11,574 nt of DNA from CAYLLT01 sp964591605 (GTDB lineage Bacteria; Planctomycetota; Phycisphaerae; UBA1845; PWPN01): the NCBI GenBank assembly GCA_964591605.1, contig CAZQEN010000256.1, positions 1 through 11,574 on the forward strand. The letters run 5' to 3'. Of the stretch, positions 1 through 7,168 are shown piece by piece. Every line of letters starts with the position of its first letter. Within the stretch, counting starts at the first letter, position 1. The position numbers and the translations under genes were made by a program. Under the pieces are notes generated by a model. That model had not been told where the DNA came from. It did not search any database and was given only the letters and a program-made list of their open reading frames with translations.

Positions 1-1
1 C

Positions 2-1495
2 GAGCCTTCCGAGCAGCCTCCTTCTGCCCCTAAGCCGCCTCAGGCAGAACACGAATCGCACGAAGGGCACGATCACGAGGAGTCGCACGAGCCATCCGGC
101 CCCTCAGAGCCGCCGGCTCGGCCGCAGCCTCGTGACGCCGCTCCCGAAACGCAGCCGGCCGGCGCGGCCGTGCCCCCCGAAGCTCCGATCGAGGCGGGTC
201 TGCGGCGGGCGGGCAGCTCCGTGGAGAAGGCCTCGGGGCAGATGAAGGCGGCCGAGTCGTCCCTCCAGCAGCGTCAGCTTGAAACGGCCGTCCCCCCGCA
301 AAAAGAGGCGATCGAGTCGCTTCAGAAAGCCCTCGCCGAACTCAAAAAGCAGGAAGAAGACACGCGTAAGCTCCTGGATCAGGCCCAGGCGGCCAAAAAA
401 CAGCGCGAGCTCAAGCAGTTGACCGACAAGCTCGCCCAGCAGATGTCCGGCGGCCAGAAGGACGGCGCACAGGGCCAGCCGAAGCCGGGTGAGCCGTCAG
501 ACTCTCAGAAGCAGGGCTCGAAATCCGGCAGCAAGAGCGGCTCGCAGGGCCAGAAGAGCGGCCAGCAGGGCAGCCAGGGCTCGCAGCAGAATCAGCAGCA
601 AAGCGGCGGCCAGAAGAGCGGCGATCAGCAGCAGGGTCAGCAAAGCGGTGACCAGCAGCAGCCGCAACCCCAGCCGGCGCCCGGCGCCCAGAATGTCCAG
701 GAGGCGGGCGAGCAAATGCAGGAAGCTGCTGAGAAGCTTGACAAGGAGAACCCGCACGACGCCGCCCAGAACCAGCAGAAATCGATCGAGGAGCTCGAAA
801 AGGCTCAGCAGGAACTGGAGCAGGCCCTCGAACAGCTTCGCCGCGAGCAGCAGGAGGAGATCCTGCGGGGCCTGGAGTCGCGTTTCCGGGCCATGCTGTC
901 GCAGCAGTTGATCATCAACAAGGCTGCGGACGACCTCAAGAAGAAGGTGGTGCAGACCAACTGGGCCCACGCGGATGAGCTGATGGTGGCCGGTCTGTCA
1001 CGCGATGAGCTCAAGCTTGCTGACGAGGCGGGTACGGCCCTCCACATCCTCAAGGAGGATGGCACCTCGATCGTGTTTCCGCGGATCGTCGAACAGCTCC
1101 AGGGTGACATCCGCGAACTCGCCCGGTTGCTGGGCGAGAAGACGCTCGATGAGCCCGCGCAGGCCCTGGAGGCGGCGATCGTGGCGACGCTGGAGGAGCT
1201 CATCGACGCGATCAAGCAGATGCGTCAGGAATTGCAGCAGGGCGGCGGCGGAGGCGGCGGTGGGGGCGGCGGAGGCGGCAAGACCCCGCCGTTGCTGCCG
1301 GATTCGGCTGAACTCAAGCTGCTCAAGTCCTGTCAGGAGCGGATCAACAAGGAGACGGCCACCTACGTCGAAAAGCACGGTACCGACCAGACCGACGACC
1401 CCGAGCAGCGGCGCCAACTCTCGCGAATCGGCGAGCGGCAGCGTGACGTGGCGGACATGGCCCGTAAAATGAATGAACGGGCCACGGGGCAATGA
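2..1495 (+). CDS. Gln/Ser-rich coiled-coil protein, 5' end missing
   Basis: The reading frame is open from the first bases of the window, so the true start lies upstream; the GTG at 170 is only an internal candidate. The visible part begins with a Pro/Glu segment containing a His/Glu/Asp-rich patch (about 44-93). A first coiled-coil stretch rich in Lys, Glu, Leu and Gln follows (about 200-450). Next come a low-complexity Gln/Ser/Gly/Lys linker with repeated QKSG and QQSGDQQQ units (about 480-690), a second long charged helical region (about 700-1240), a run of 13 glycines (1241-1279) and a final helical segment with the TGA stop at 1493-1495. No enzymatic motif is visible. Long Gln-rich helical proteins of this kind occur in Planctomycetes next to MoxR/BatA-like envelope gene clusters, so an envelope-associated structural or scaffold role is possible, but this is inference. 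Gene 2 follows after 78 nt on the same strand. Confidence 0.8.
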   Translation, partial: EPSEQPPSAPKPPQAEHESHEGHDHEESHEPSGPSEPPARPQPRDAAPETQPAGAAVPPEAPIEAGLRRAGSSVEKASGQMKAAESSLQQRQLETAVPPQKEAIESLQKALAELKKQEEDTRKLLDQAQAAKKQRELKQLTDKLAQQMSGGQKDGAQGQPKPGEPSDSQKQGSKSGSKSGSQGQKSGQQGSQGSQQNQQQSGGQKSGDQQQGQQSGDQQQPQPQPAPGAQNVQEAGEQMQEAAEKLDKENPHDAAQNQQKSIEELEKAQQELEQALEQLRREQQEEILRGLESRFRAMLSQQLIINKAADDLKKKVVQTNWAHADELMVAGLSRDELKLADEAGTALHILKEDGTSIVFPRIVEQLQGDIRELARLLGEKTLDEPAQALEAAIVATLEELIDAIKQMRQELQQGGGGGGGGGGGGGKTPPLLPDSAELKLLKSCQERINKETATYVEKHGTDQTDDPEQRRQLSRIGERQRDVADMARKMNERATGQ

Positions 1496-1503
1496 CGGGA
1501 TGG

Positions 1504-1535
1504 CTGCCTGCCGATTGCGTGCATTCGGCAGGCGG
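1504..1535 (+). promoter_or_regulatory. Intergenic stem-loop between the first two genes
   Basis: GCCTGCCGA (1506-1514) pairs perfectly with TCGGCAGGC (1525-1533) around a 10-nt loop. The stem can extend to 1504/1535 through one G-U pair. No T tract follows, so it is not a standard intrinsic terminator. It could protect or punctuate the mRNA between the two genes, or be a lone repeat copy. Confidence 0.45.
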
Positions 1536-1573
1536 AAACGGACAGGCGGTTCTATACAAGGTAAGGGTGTGCG

Positions 1574-2695
1574 ATGCGGAAGCTTGCCATCGTATCAGTC
1601 GTCGGGCTCTTGACGATGCCGGGGTTCGCCCTCGCTGTCGCGCCCGAATCTCAGCCGGCCACCGAGCTTCGTCCGATCCTTTCGGCCGAGCAGAAGCGAG
1701 AGGAAGCCCGCAAGCTGATCGACCGCTTCATCTCGCACGTCACGGAGCGGTCCGACCTGCCCGCCCAGGCCAGATCGGCGGTTGTCGACGGCTGGAAGCA
1801 GCATCGCACCGACGAGGAGCCGGAGGATTTCCTCCAGGCGGGCCTGGCCATCATCTCTGAGCCCTTCAAGAGCGGGCTGGTTTCCCTCGAGAAGGAACAG
1901 TACGCGACGGCCGTTGCGGAGTTCCAGAAACTCGCCGAGTCACCCGACCCCTATCTCTCGCTCAATGCCCGCGGGCTGCAGGCCCGCGCGCACGTGGAGC
2001 AGGATCAGCTCGAAGAGGCCGAGAAGATACTCAAGCCGCTGGCTGAAAAAGAAGCGCAGCTTATCGACAAAACGTTCCTGGAGACCGAGGTGGACTTCCT
2101 GCTCGCCTACTGCCAGCTCTCGAATCTGCGTTACGACGAGGCGCTGGAGAGCCTGCAGCAATTCGAATACGAGCATCCCGACGCGCCGGACCGCTTCCGG
2201 CTGCCCGCCCACCAGATGCTGAGCGAGCTCAAGGCGCGGAGCCCGGACGGGCTGGGTGACGTCTCGGATCTGATGGTGTACTCGAGCCGACGGCTGGCCA
2301 ACGGCGAGCCCGGCCCGCAGGTGCAGGTCCCGCAGGAGAAGGCGGTCGAGCTGCTCACCCGCCTCATTGCCCAGGCCGAGGAGCGCGAGCAACAGCAGAA
2401 GAGCGGCGGCAAAGGCTGTAAGCAATGCCAGGGGAAAGGCTGCAACAAGTGCCAGGGCGGCAATCCGAAGGGGGCCTGGCAGCCCAAGAGCCCGGCCAAC
2501 AAATCGGCTCTGCCGGGCGGACCGGGGCAGGTGGGTGATCTGAACCGCTCGCCCAACGCACGTCCGGGCGAGGAATGGGGCCAGATGCGGCCCGAAGAGC
2601 GGGAGCGCGTTCTCCAATCGCTGCGGCGCACGTTCCCGAGCCGCTATCGCCAGCTCGTCGAGCAATACTACAAACAGCTCGCGAAGGAGAAATGA
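1574..2695 (+). CDS. Exported TPR-like protein with CxxC-x4-CxxC cluster
   Basis: This 373-residue protein starts at ATG 1574 with a clear signal peptide (MRK, a hydrophobic core, then GFALA-like cleavage near residue 22). Residues about 80-215 are helical with paired-helix spacing resembling degenerate TPRs: segments ending in EFQKLAES, EEAEKILKPLAEKEA and YDEALESLQQFEYEHP. A tetracysteine knot at C282, C285, C290 and C293 (CKQCQGKGCNKC) lies in a Gly/Lys/Gln-rich linker and looks like a small metal-binding knuckle of the DnaJ zinc-finger style. The C-terminus carries WGQMRPEERERVLQSLRR followed by FPSRYRQLVEQYYKQLA, a tail I recall from other Planctomycete envelope proteins. The function is unknown; a protein-protein scaffold in the periplasm is the simplest reading. 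It lies 4 nt before the next gene, whose ribosome binding site is inside this coding region. Confidence 0.85.
   Translation: MRKLAIVSVVGLLTMPGFALAVAPESQPATELRPILSAEQKREEARKLIDRFISHVTERSDLPAQARSAVVDGWKQHRTDEEPEDFLQAGLAIISEPFKSGLVSLEKEQYATAVAEFQKLAESPDPYLSLNARGLQARAHVEQDQLEEAEKILKPLAEKEAQLIDKTFLETEVDFLLAYCQLSNLRYDEALESLQQFEYEHPDAPDRFRLPAHQMLSELKARSPDGLGDVSDLMVYSSRRLANGEPGPQVQVPQEKAVELLTRLIAQAEEREQQQKSGGKGCKQCQGKGCNKCQGGNPKGAWQPKSPANKSALPGGPGQVGDLNRSPNARPGEEWGQMRPEERERVLQSLRRTFPSRYRQLVEQYYKQLAKEK
2684..2689 (+). promoter_or_regulatory. Shine-Dalgarno AAGGAG deciding a GTG start
   Basis: AAGGAG sits inside the last codons of the preceding gene, 10 nt before GTG 2700. It supports this GTG as the start and suggests translational coupling of the two genes. 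Confidence 0.65.
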
Positions 2696-2699
2696 CCGC

Positions 2700-3926
2700 G
2701 TGCGGTGTGCCTTCGTCTGTACGTACGCGTTGATCCTGTCGTGCATCGCTTCGTTCTCCAGCGCTGCGGACCCCCCTGCGACGCAGCCGGCGGGCGTGCG
2801 CGCGACCACCATCGACGGAAGGAAACTCGAAGGCCGGTGGCTCGGCGTGGGGCCGGCGGGCGAGGTGCAGATCCAGACTGCCCCGGAAGGACCGGTCTCG
2901 ATCCCGCGTGATGACGCGATGTCGCTGCGCTTCGGCCAACCGTCCACGAGCCAGCCGAGTGTCAGCGACCGCCCCGTGTTCTACCTCGCCGATGGCAGCC
3001 GATTTGCCGGACAGATCGTCGAGGGCGGCCAGAAAGCGCTGACCGTCCGATCTCGTCTCGCCGGGGCGCTGGCCATCCCGCTGGCCCAACTGGCAGGCGT
3101 GCGTTTCGGTGACATCGACGCGGGCGACGCCGCGGACTTCTTCACCCGGGCGCTGGCGCAGCGCAGTGCCTCGGAGGACGTGCTCATCGCGATCCGCGAA
3201 GGGCGGGCGACCGCCGTGCGCGGCGTCATCGAACAGCTCACGGTCCAGGGAGGCTCGTTCCGCTGGCGCGAGCGAAGCGTGCCCTTCCAGTGGGAAACCA
3301 CCTACGGGCTCGTCGTCGCCCGGGGAGTACAGCCGGCGACAATCGCACGAGTCCTCTGTCTTCTGCGCGATGGTTCACTGTGGGGCGGTGACGTGATCTC
3401 GGGCGATGAGGCCACGATCCGCTTCAAAAGCAGCCTGGGCGTCGATCTGGAGCTGCCGGTTGCGGATGCGTGGGAGATCCGATTCCGCAGCGAGCGGATC
3501 GTGCTGCTCAGCGACCTGCCGCCGGCGGAGTATCAGTTCGAGCCCTTCGCCGTGACGCAATGGCCCTATCGCTACGACCGCTCGGTCGCCAACCGCCCGC
3601 TTCGCATCGGGGGCCAGGAATTCGAACGGGGCATCGGGATGCACTCCCAGTCACGGCTGCGGTACGACCTGTCGGAGGATTTCGCTCAACTGGCGGCGAC
3701 GATCGGGATCGACGATTCCGTCCGGCCTCGGGGGAATGCTGTCTTTCGTGTACTGGCCGACGACAAGGAAGTCTTCAACAGCGGCCCTGTATCCGGCAGG
3801 GATCCGCCTCGTGCGATTCTCGTCGATTTGAACAAGCCCAAGCGCCTCGAACTCCGGGTGGATTTCGGTGAAGGGCTGGACGTCGCCGACCACGCGGATT
3901 GGGGCCTGGTTCGGCTGATCAGATGA
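2700..3926 (+). CDS. Exported beta-repeat protein with C-terminal NPCBM domain
   Basis: The protein has 408 residues from GTG 2700, with a signal peptide (hydrophobic residues 5-20, SSA-A near 22) and then a Pro/Thr/Gln linker. Four similar units follow, at about 36-79, 94-137, 162-208 and 219-262. Each has a DG(S/R)-x-G or REGR-type turn, a central V-x-V/L strand and an ending like IP...x(V/L)RFG, which suggests a row of small beta domains. Residues about 268-408 match the NPCBM family (novel putative carbohydrate binding module), with GIGMHSQSRLRYDL at 311-324 and a terminal DHADWGLVRL strand. NPCBM domains are known or presumed sugar-binding modules in secreted glycosidases. Here there is no catalytic domain, so binding to envelope glycans or glycoproteins is inferred. 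The stop TGA overlaps the next gene's ATG as ATGA. Confidence 0.85.
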   Translation: MRCAFVCTYALILSCIASFSSAADPPATQPAGVRATTIDGRKLEGRWLGVGPAGEVQIQTAPEGPVSIPRDDAMSLRFGQPSTSQPSVSDRPVFYLADGSRFAGQIVEGGQKALTVRSRLAGALAIPLAQLAGVRFGDIDAGDAADFFTRALAQRSASEDVLIAIREGRATAVRGVIEQLTVQGGSFRWRERSVPFQWETTYGLVVARGVQPATIARVLCLLRDGSLWGGDVISGDEATIRFKSSLGVDLELPVADAWEIRFRSERIVLLSDLPPAEYQFEPFAVTQWPYRYDRSVANRPLRIGGQEFERGIGMHSQSRLRYDLSEDFAQLAATIGIDDSVRPRGNAVFRVLADDKEVFNSGPVSGRDPPRAILVDLNKPKRLELRVDFGEGLDVADHADWGLVRLIR

Positions 3927-5770
3927 CAGGACCCATGCCTATTTCGAGACGAGCAGCGAGAGGTGGCGGACCTCACGGGGCACGCCGGGCGTGGAGATTC
4001 TGCGCCGCATCGGCGGCCTCGATTCTGTGGATCGCGGCCGCCGCACCGGCGGCTCCCTCATCGGCGGACGCCCTGGCCCGCGTACGACTGGCGGAAATGC
4101 AGCGGGTTGAGGCCATGGACCGGGCCGCCCGATCGGTTGTGGCGGTGCTCGAAGAGACGCAGGCCGGCGGCGGCTCGGGCGTCGTGATCACGCCGGATGG
4201 ATACGGCCTGACCAATTTCCACGTCATCGCGCCGCTCCTGGAAGAGCGGCGCGGCCTGGGGGGCATGTCCGACCATCGCGTCTACCCGCTGCGGGTCCTG
4301 GGCGTGGATCCGACGGGTGATCTGGCGATGTTCAAGCTGGACCCGACCCCGGTAGACGACGTCGGAGCGCGGGATTTAGCCCGGCCAGCCGAAACGAAGC
4401 CCCCCGGCCGCGAGGCAGCGACTTCCCTGTCGGCATCCCGCTCCGCAGACGTCGTTTCCTTCCATGCCGCCGTGCTGGCCGATTCGGATGCCGTGCAGGT
4501 CGGCGACCTGGTCTTCGCGATGGGCAACCCGTTTCTCCTTGCCGAGGATTACACCCCGACGACCACGTTCGGAATCGTCAGCGGCATCCAGCGGTATCAA
4601 TTCGGCGCCTCGGGGCGCAACCTGGTTTACACCGATTGCATCCAGGTGGATGCGTCGATCAATCCGGGTAATTCCGGCGGGCCGCTGTTCGATCTGCAGG
4701 GGCGGTTGATCGGCATCAACGGCCGGGCGTCGTTCGAGCAGCGCGGCCGCGTCAACGTGGGCCTGGCCTATGCGATCTCCATCAACCAGGCCCGGCGGTT
4801 CATTCCCGGGCTTCGGGCGGGCCTGCTCGTCGAGCACGGCTCCCTGGGGGCGACCACCGTTGACCTGGGATACCGCCGCGTCGTCTTTGAGAAGATGCTC
4901 GACCCTTCGGTGGCCGCCGCGGTCGGCATTCAGGTCGGAGACCGGCTCCTGATGTTCGGCGGCCGGGAGATTCACACCGCCAACCAGTTTCTGAACGTGC
5001 TCGGCACCTATCCGGCGGGCTGGCCGGTCGTCGTGGTGTTCGAACGCGATGGCCAGCAGATCCTGCGGCGCGTGCGGCTCGAACGGCTGCCCGCGGAAGT
5101 GCCCTTCGAAGTCGACGAGGAGCTCAATCACGCAGAGACCCGCCGCGTGCTGGATGCGTGCCGGACGGCCCTGGGTGACTGGCCGTCGGGGGCGGCGCTG
5201 AGCTGGAAGGCGGAGCGGGGCATCCTGGCCGGGCCGCGGGCCGGCGAGGTGCGGACGCTCGAGATCACGGAGTCGGCCGCGGGCAACGGCGAGGCCAGGT
5301 GGCTCGATGATCAGGGCACCTTCGCGCTCGAGATCCAGTACAACCGGCGGACCGCACAGTCGCGGGCGGCCGGAGGCGAGTGGCAGAACGTCGGGCCCGC
5401 CGACACTGCACGGGCCCACCTGTGGATGATCGGGCGCCAGGCGCTGCTGGCCTCGGCGGACACCGAGCAGCTCAAGGCATGGCGTTTCGTCGGCGGTGAC
5501 GAGTATCGCGGGCGCATCGTCGATCTGCTCGAATTCAAGGCCGAGGCCGGCGCGTTGCGCGTCGCGATCGATCCGTTGACGCATCTGCCGGTTCGCATGT
5601 TCTGGCAGTCTCCCGAGCCGCCCAGCCTCAAGAATCCGCCGGTGGAAATGGAGTTTGAGCAGTACGACCGGCATGGCGACGTGCAGCTTCCCATGCAGAT
5701 CTTCACGTACGTCGGCGGCACCGTCGCCACGGTGGACAAGATCGAATCCTACACCCTGAAGCGCCCGTGA
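3923..5770 (+). CDS. HtrA-like serine protease with PDZ and LolA-like tail
   Basis: ATG 3923 overlaps the previous stop as ATGA and gives 615 residues. A TTG at 3899 in the same frame would add 8 residues, but the coupled ATG is preferred. The N-terminus is Arg-rich followed by a hydrophobic Ala-rich signal segment, so the protein is exported. The trypsin fold is intact: H100 in LTNFHV, D133 in TGDLAMF, S251 in NPGNSGGPL. An insert of roughly 40 residues lies between the Asp motif and VGDLVFAMGNPF. A PDZ domain follows at about 308-390 (VGIQVGDRLLMFGG). Residues about 392-615 form an extra domain with a pattern like LolA/outer-membrane lipoprotein-sorting folds (AIDPLTHLPVRMFW, then EFEQYDRHGDVQLPM). 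That assignment is inference. The likely role is periplasmic protein quality control or regulated proteolysis. It is the only protease of the three neighbouring paralogues expected to be active. Confidence 0.9.
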   Translation: MTGPMPISRRAARGGGPHGARRAWRFCAASAASILWIAAAAPAAPSSADALARVRLAEMQRVEAMDRAARSVVAVLEETQAGGGSGVVITPDGYGLTNFHVIAPLLEERRGLGGMSDHRVYPLRVLGVDPTGDLAMFKLDPTPVDDVGARDLARPAETKPPGREAATSLSASRSADVVSFHAAVLADSDAVQVGDLVFAMGNPFLLAEDYTPTTTFGIVSGIQRYQFGASGRNLVYTDCIQVDASINPGNSGGPLFDLQGRLIGINGRASFEQRGRVNVGLAYAISINQARRFIPGLRAGLLVEHGSLGATTVDLGYRRVVFEKMLDPSVAAAVGIQVGDRLLMFGGREIHTANQFLNVLGTYPAGWPVVVVFERDGQQILRRVRLERLPAEVPFEVDEELNHAETRRVLDACRTALGDWPSGAALSWKAERGILAGPRAGEVRTLEITESAAGNGEARWLDDQGTFALEIQYNRRTAQSRAAGGEWQNVGPADTARAHLWMIGRQALLASADTEQLKAWRFVGGDEYRGRIVDLLEFKAEAGALRVAIDPLTHLPVRMFWQSPEPPSLKNPPVEMEFEQYDRHGDVQLPMQIFTYVGGTVATVDKIESYTLKRP

Positions 5771-5778
5771 GGGCGGGG

Positions 5779-5782
5779 GGAG
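5779..5782 (+). promoter_or_regulatory. Shine-Dalgarno GGAG for GTG 5790
   Basis: GGGGGGAG ends at 5782, leaving 7 nt to GTG 5790, which is ideal spacing. The in-frame ATG at 5832 has a G-rich stretch only 3-4 nt upstream, so GTG 5790 is favoured. Confidence 0.55.
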
Positions 5783-5789
5783 CCGGAAC

Positions 5790-6932
5790 GTGAGACCGCC
5801 GCATCATCAGAGAGAACGCACACGGGGGAAGATGCGTCGCGGACTTTTCATCCTGCCTGGGGTGATGCTTCTTGCCCTGGCGGGCGGCGGGGGCGCCCTG
5901 CCCGCCGCGGAGTCCGCCGATCCTCAAGCGGGGCGGGGGCCGGTCGGAGGGAACATGCTCTCCTTCGGGGCGGACGTCGCCCTGCAGCGCACCGTGAAGA
6001 TCTACGGGGCGGGCATCGGCTCCCAGCACGGCTACGGCACGGGCGTGCTCGTCTCACCCGATGGGAAGGTGGTGACGGTTCTGAACCTCGTGCTCGAGGC
6101 CAGCTCGCTGCGCGTGGTCACCGCCGACGGGCACATCTATCCGGTCGAGGTGCTTTACCGCGATGATTACCGCCAGCTTGCCCTGCTGCAGATGGCCCGC
6201 CACACGAGTAATCGCGATACCGACGCGCCGCTCAGCGAGCAGATGAGCCGGCCCCGGCTGGAAGCGTTCCCGCTGGGGACCTCGTCCGGCGTGCATGCAG
6301 GTGATTGGATCTTTGTGGTGGGTAATCCGTTCAAGGTGGCCGAGGGGGACGAGCTGCTGAGCGTCATGAAGGGCGTCCTGGCCGGCCGTACGAAGCTCAG
6401 CGCCGCCCGCGGCGTGCAGCCCTTCCCGTACCTGGGCGACATCCTGCTCCTGGACGCCATCACCAGCGGGCCGGGCCAGGGCGGCAGCGCGGTTGTCGAT
6501 CTCGAAGGCCGGCTCATCGGAATCGTGGGCAAGAGTGTCACGTCGCGCCAGACCAACACGCTGCTCAACTACGCGCTGCCCGTCGAGGAGATCGCCGCCT
6601 TTCTCAAGGACGCCGAGGCGGGCGCCAGCGCGGCGACGCGTCCGACCACCCGGAGCGCCGGGCCCGGCTACCATGGAATCAGCCTGTCGAAGATCGCCTA
6701 TCACCGCCAGCTTCCGTTCGTCAGCCGTGTCGCCAAAGGCTCGCCCGCGGACCGGGCCGGCGTCCGTCCCGACGATCTGATCGTCAGTGCGAACGGCACG
6801 GCCATCCCGCGCGGGCGCGATTTCACCGAGCTGTGCGACCGCTTGAGTGCGGGCGAGGAGCTGTCGCTGATCATCAAGCGGGGCGAACAGTTGTCCGCCG
6901 TGCGGTTCGTCCTGACGGAGCCGCCGAAGTGA
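5790..6932 (+). CDS. Catalytically dead HtrA-like protein with PDZ domain
   Basis: The protein has 380 residues from GTG 5790; ATG 5832 is an alternative giving 366. Either start leaves a signal peptide (basic n-region, then a Leu/Ala/Gly core ending near PAAESA). The trypsin-like fold is recognisable by YGTGVLVSPDGKVVT, an IYPVEVLYRDD strand, WIFVVGNPF and VVDLEGRLIGIVG. All three catalytic positions are changed: gapless comparison with the upstream active paralogue puts N99 at His, Q129 at Asp and G231 at Ser (GPGQGGSAV replaces NPGNSGGPL). A PDZ domain is clear at about 290-375 (KGSPADRAGVRPDDLIVSANG). The motif regions are otherwise well kept and the frame is intact, so it is a pseudoprotease and not a decaying gene. 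It starts 19 nt after the active protease. A role as adaptor, inhibitor or sensor for that protease is inferred. Confidence 0.88.
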   Translation: MRPPHHQRERTRGKMRRGLFILPGVMLLALAGGGGALPAAESADPQAGRGPVGGNMLSFGADVALQRTVKIYGAGIGSQHGYGTGVLVSPDGKVVTVLNLVLEASSLRVVTADGHIYPVEVLYRDDYRQLALLQMARHTSNRDTDAPLSEQMSRPRLEAFPLGTSSGVHAGDWIFVVGNPFKVAEGDELLSVMKGVLAGRTKLSAARGVQPFPYLGDILLLDAITSGPGQGGSAVVDLEGRLIGIVGKSVTSRQTNTLLNYALPVEEIAAFLKDAEAGASAATRPTTRSAGPGYHGISLSKIAYHRQLPFVSRVAKGSPADRAGVRPDDLIVSANGTAIPRGRDFTELCDRLSAGEELSLIIKRGEQLSAVRFVLTEPPK

Positions 6933-6938
6933 GAATCG

Positions 6939-6981
6939 AAAGTCGAGCCAAAGTCGAAAGTCGAAAGTCGAAAGTCGAAAG
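6939..6981 (+). repeat. Heptamer tandem array AAAGTCG
   Basis: AAAGTCG occurs four times without interruption from 6950 to 6977, followed by a partial copy to 6981. A further separate copy lies at 6939-6945. It starts 7 nt after the preceding stop codon and is read by none of the genes called here. Confidence 0.9.
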
Positions 6982-7015
6982 CACCGGCGGCTTGCGCGGT
7001 CCACGCGGAGCGTTC

Positions 7016-7136
7016 TGGAGTGCGGCGGCGCGACGCCGCTTTGGCTTCGCGCGAAGCCTTCAGGACTGCCCTGAGGTTTCTCGAGCCAGACCGGCCCCGC
7101 CGGTATCCAAGGCGGCGTCCTGGCCGCCCCACTCCA
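7016..7136. repeat. REP-like inverted-repeat element
   Basis: The arm at 7016-7044 (TGGAGTGCGGCGGC... to CGCCGCTTTGG) matches the reverse complement of 7107-7136 (TGGAGTGGGGCGGC... to CGCCGCCTTGG) with few differences. Each arm holds its own hairpin stem: GCGGCG/CGCCGC in the left arm, GGCGGC/GCCGCC in the right. Between the arms lie the perfect palindrome GGCTTCGCGCGAAGCC (7042-7057) and a short hairpin ACCGGC-CCC-GCCGGT. This is the organisation of a paired REP (BIME-like) or small MITE-type element. Together with the heptamer array it fills most of the 236-nt gap 6933-7168, which holds no other convincing gene. Confidence 0.75.
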
Positions 7137-7168
7137 ACGCGGCTTCGCCGCGCCGCATCGTCACACCC

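Noticed and set aside
4376..5674. Long open frame (432 codons) on the - strand
   Set aside because: It is antisense to the active HtrA gene, has Arg/Pro/His/Leu-rich composition typical of a GC-rich shadow frame, and shows no family motif.
6833..7168. N-terminal extension of the last protease-like gene
   Set aside because: The frame is open, but it overlaps the end of the previous gene and translates the heptamer array and the inverted repeat; nothing there looks like a protein domain.
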